From: Verrucomicrobiota bacterium | GTDB lineage: Bacteria > Verrucomicrobiota > Verrucomicrobiia > Chthoniobacterales > SZAS-18 | Direction of reading: 5' to 3' | NCBI GenBank assembly: GCA_018240025.1 | Contig: JAFEGM010000008.1 | Span: 1-53,917, forward strand | DNA: 53,917 bases | Part shown: one piece after another, positions 53,373 through 53,917 of the stretch | Numbering within the stretch: position 1 is the stretch's first letter | Layout: the number at the start of each line of letters is the position of its first letter | Position numbers and translations under genes: made by a program | Notes under the pieces: generated by a model | Told to the model about the DNA's origin: nothing | Database searches by the model: none | The model's input: the letters and a program-made list of their open reading frames with translations, nothing else

Positions 53373-53917
53373 ATGCTTCTCTCCGTCGAAGATCTCCGCG
53401 TCAGCTTCCACACCCGGAACGGTGTGGTGCGGGCAGTCGACGGCGTTTCGTTCCAGCTCGAGCGCGGCGAAACGCTCGGGGTGGTGGGGGAGTCGGGGAG
53501 CGGGAAGTCGGTCACCTGCTATTCGATGATGGGCCTGATCCCGCAGCCGCCTGGACGCATCGAGGGCGGGCGGGCGGAATTCGACGGGGTCGATCTCGTC
53601 CACGCCACCAAGGCGCAGCTGAATGGGATCCGCGGTCGGCGCATCGCAATGATCTTCCAGGATCCCATGACCTCGCTGAATCCTTACCTGCGGATCGGCG
53701 ATCAGATCATGGAGCCGCTGCTCATCCACACCCGACTCTCGCGCGACGAGGCGCGGAAGAAGGCGCTGGCGGCCTTGTCCGAAGTCGGGGTGCAGGACCC
53801 GGAGGCGCGGCTGCGGGCCTATCCGCACGAGTTCAGTGGTGGGATGCGGCAGCGCGTCATGATCGCCATGGCGCTCGTCACGCAGCCCGAGCTGCTCATC
53901 GCGGACGAGCCCACCAC
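53373..53917 (+). CDS. oppD: Oligopeptide ABC transporter ATPase OppD, N-terminal part
   Basis: The first 181 codons of the ATP-hydrolysing subunit, cut by the window end. Walker A is [10 protein letters not shown] (about 39-48). The Q-loop segment is [17 protein letters not shown], the ABC signature is [15 protein letters not shown], and Walker B begins LLIADEPTT at the very end. It powers peptide import by OppB/OppC. The start is the ATG giving [17 protein letters not shown], the family N-terminus; it lies 136 bp after oppC. Confidence 0.96.
   Translation, partial: MLLSVEDLRVSFHTRNGVVRAVDGVSFQLERGETLGVVGESGSGKSVTCYSMMGLIPQPPGRIEGGRAEFDGVDLVHATKAQLNGIRGRRIAMIFQDPMTSLNPYLRIGDQIMEPLLIHTRLSRDEARKKALAALSEVGVQDPEARLRAYPHEFSGGMRQRVMIAMALVTQPELLIADEPT

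Overview
The window is GC-rich, tightly packed chromosomal DNA from a Gram-negative bacterium. It best fits a Verrucomicrobiota member of Opitutaceae type. This assignment is inferred from gene content: a lipid A acyltransferase-heptosyltransferase fusion, a GxxExxY protein, a REP-associated transposase, a very large secreted beta-helix protein whose C-terminal domain resembles those of verrucomicrobial exported proteins, and many heptamer-repeat spacers. No rRNA or CRISPR array was seen. There is one tRNA gene, tRNA-Leu(CAG).

Layout. 1-2828 is a leftward chaperone cluster dnaK-groES-groEL (groEL cut by the window edge). 3097-4044 holds two convergent, related small exported proteins. 4154-8744 carries argS, a nupC-type nucleoside transporter, tRNA-Leu, a small membrane protein and a cell-wall amidase. 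8857-13995 has an FHA-cyclase protein, PspA, endonuclease III, a small membrane protein and an S9 peptidase. 14005-19624 has the acyltransferase-heptosyltransferase fusion, an exported protein, a VapBC module, aroE, a lipoprotein with a possible Cys-His-Asp triad, and a Fur-family regulator. 19701-24626 has a metallo-beta-lactamase-fold protein, a cupin, a DUF695-RraB-like protein and an ExbB-ExbD-ExbD operon. 24773-30740 has a hybrid histidine kinase, a small unknown gene, an EmrAB-type efflux pair and a divergent LysR regulator with a clear ATAC-N7-GTAT operator. 30753-36854 has an M3 oligopeptidase, a REP-bracketed RAYT transposase, pbpC and an esterase. 37386-45103 has a 2333-residue three-module beta-helix protein behind a sigma54-like promoter and long leader, then a fasciclin protein; both end in strong terminators. 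45308-50142 has glgE, hom, a GxxExxY gene between 30-bp inverted repeats and a thioredoxin-like protein. 50307 to the end has an orphan MoxR ATPase and the start of an oligopeptide ABC transporter operon (oppB-oppC-oppD, the last truncated).

How genes work together: the chaperones form a folding module. The ExbB/ExbD set is a proton-driven inner-membrane motor for outer-membrane work. The LysR regulator probably controls the adjacent EmrAB pump. OppBCD is a peptide importer. PbpC, the amidase and the acyltransferase-heptosyltransferase serve the envelope.

The most unusual content is in the spacers. (i) A hairpin plus TAGGCGA-type heptamer element sits directly after the stop codons of four genes, always in the same orientation relative to the gene. 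(ii) Other heptamer arrays of unrelated sequence sit in at least six more spacers. (iii) A RAYT gene is flanked by inverted REPs, with tandem relatives 24 kb away. (iv) A lone GxxExxY nuclease-like gene is bounded by near-identical 30-bp inverted repeats, like a minimal mobile cassette.
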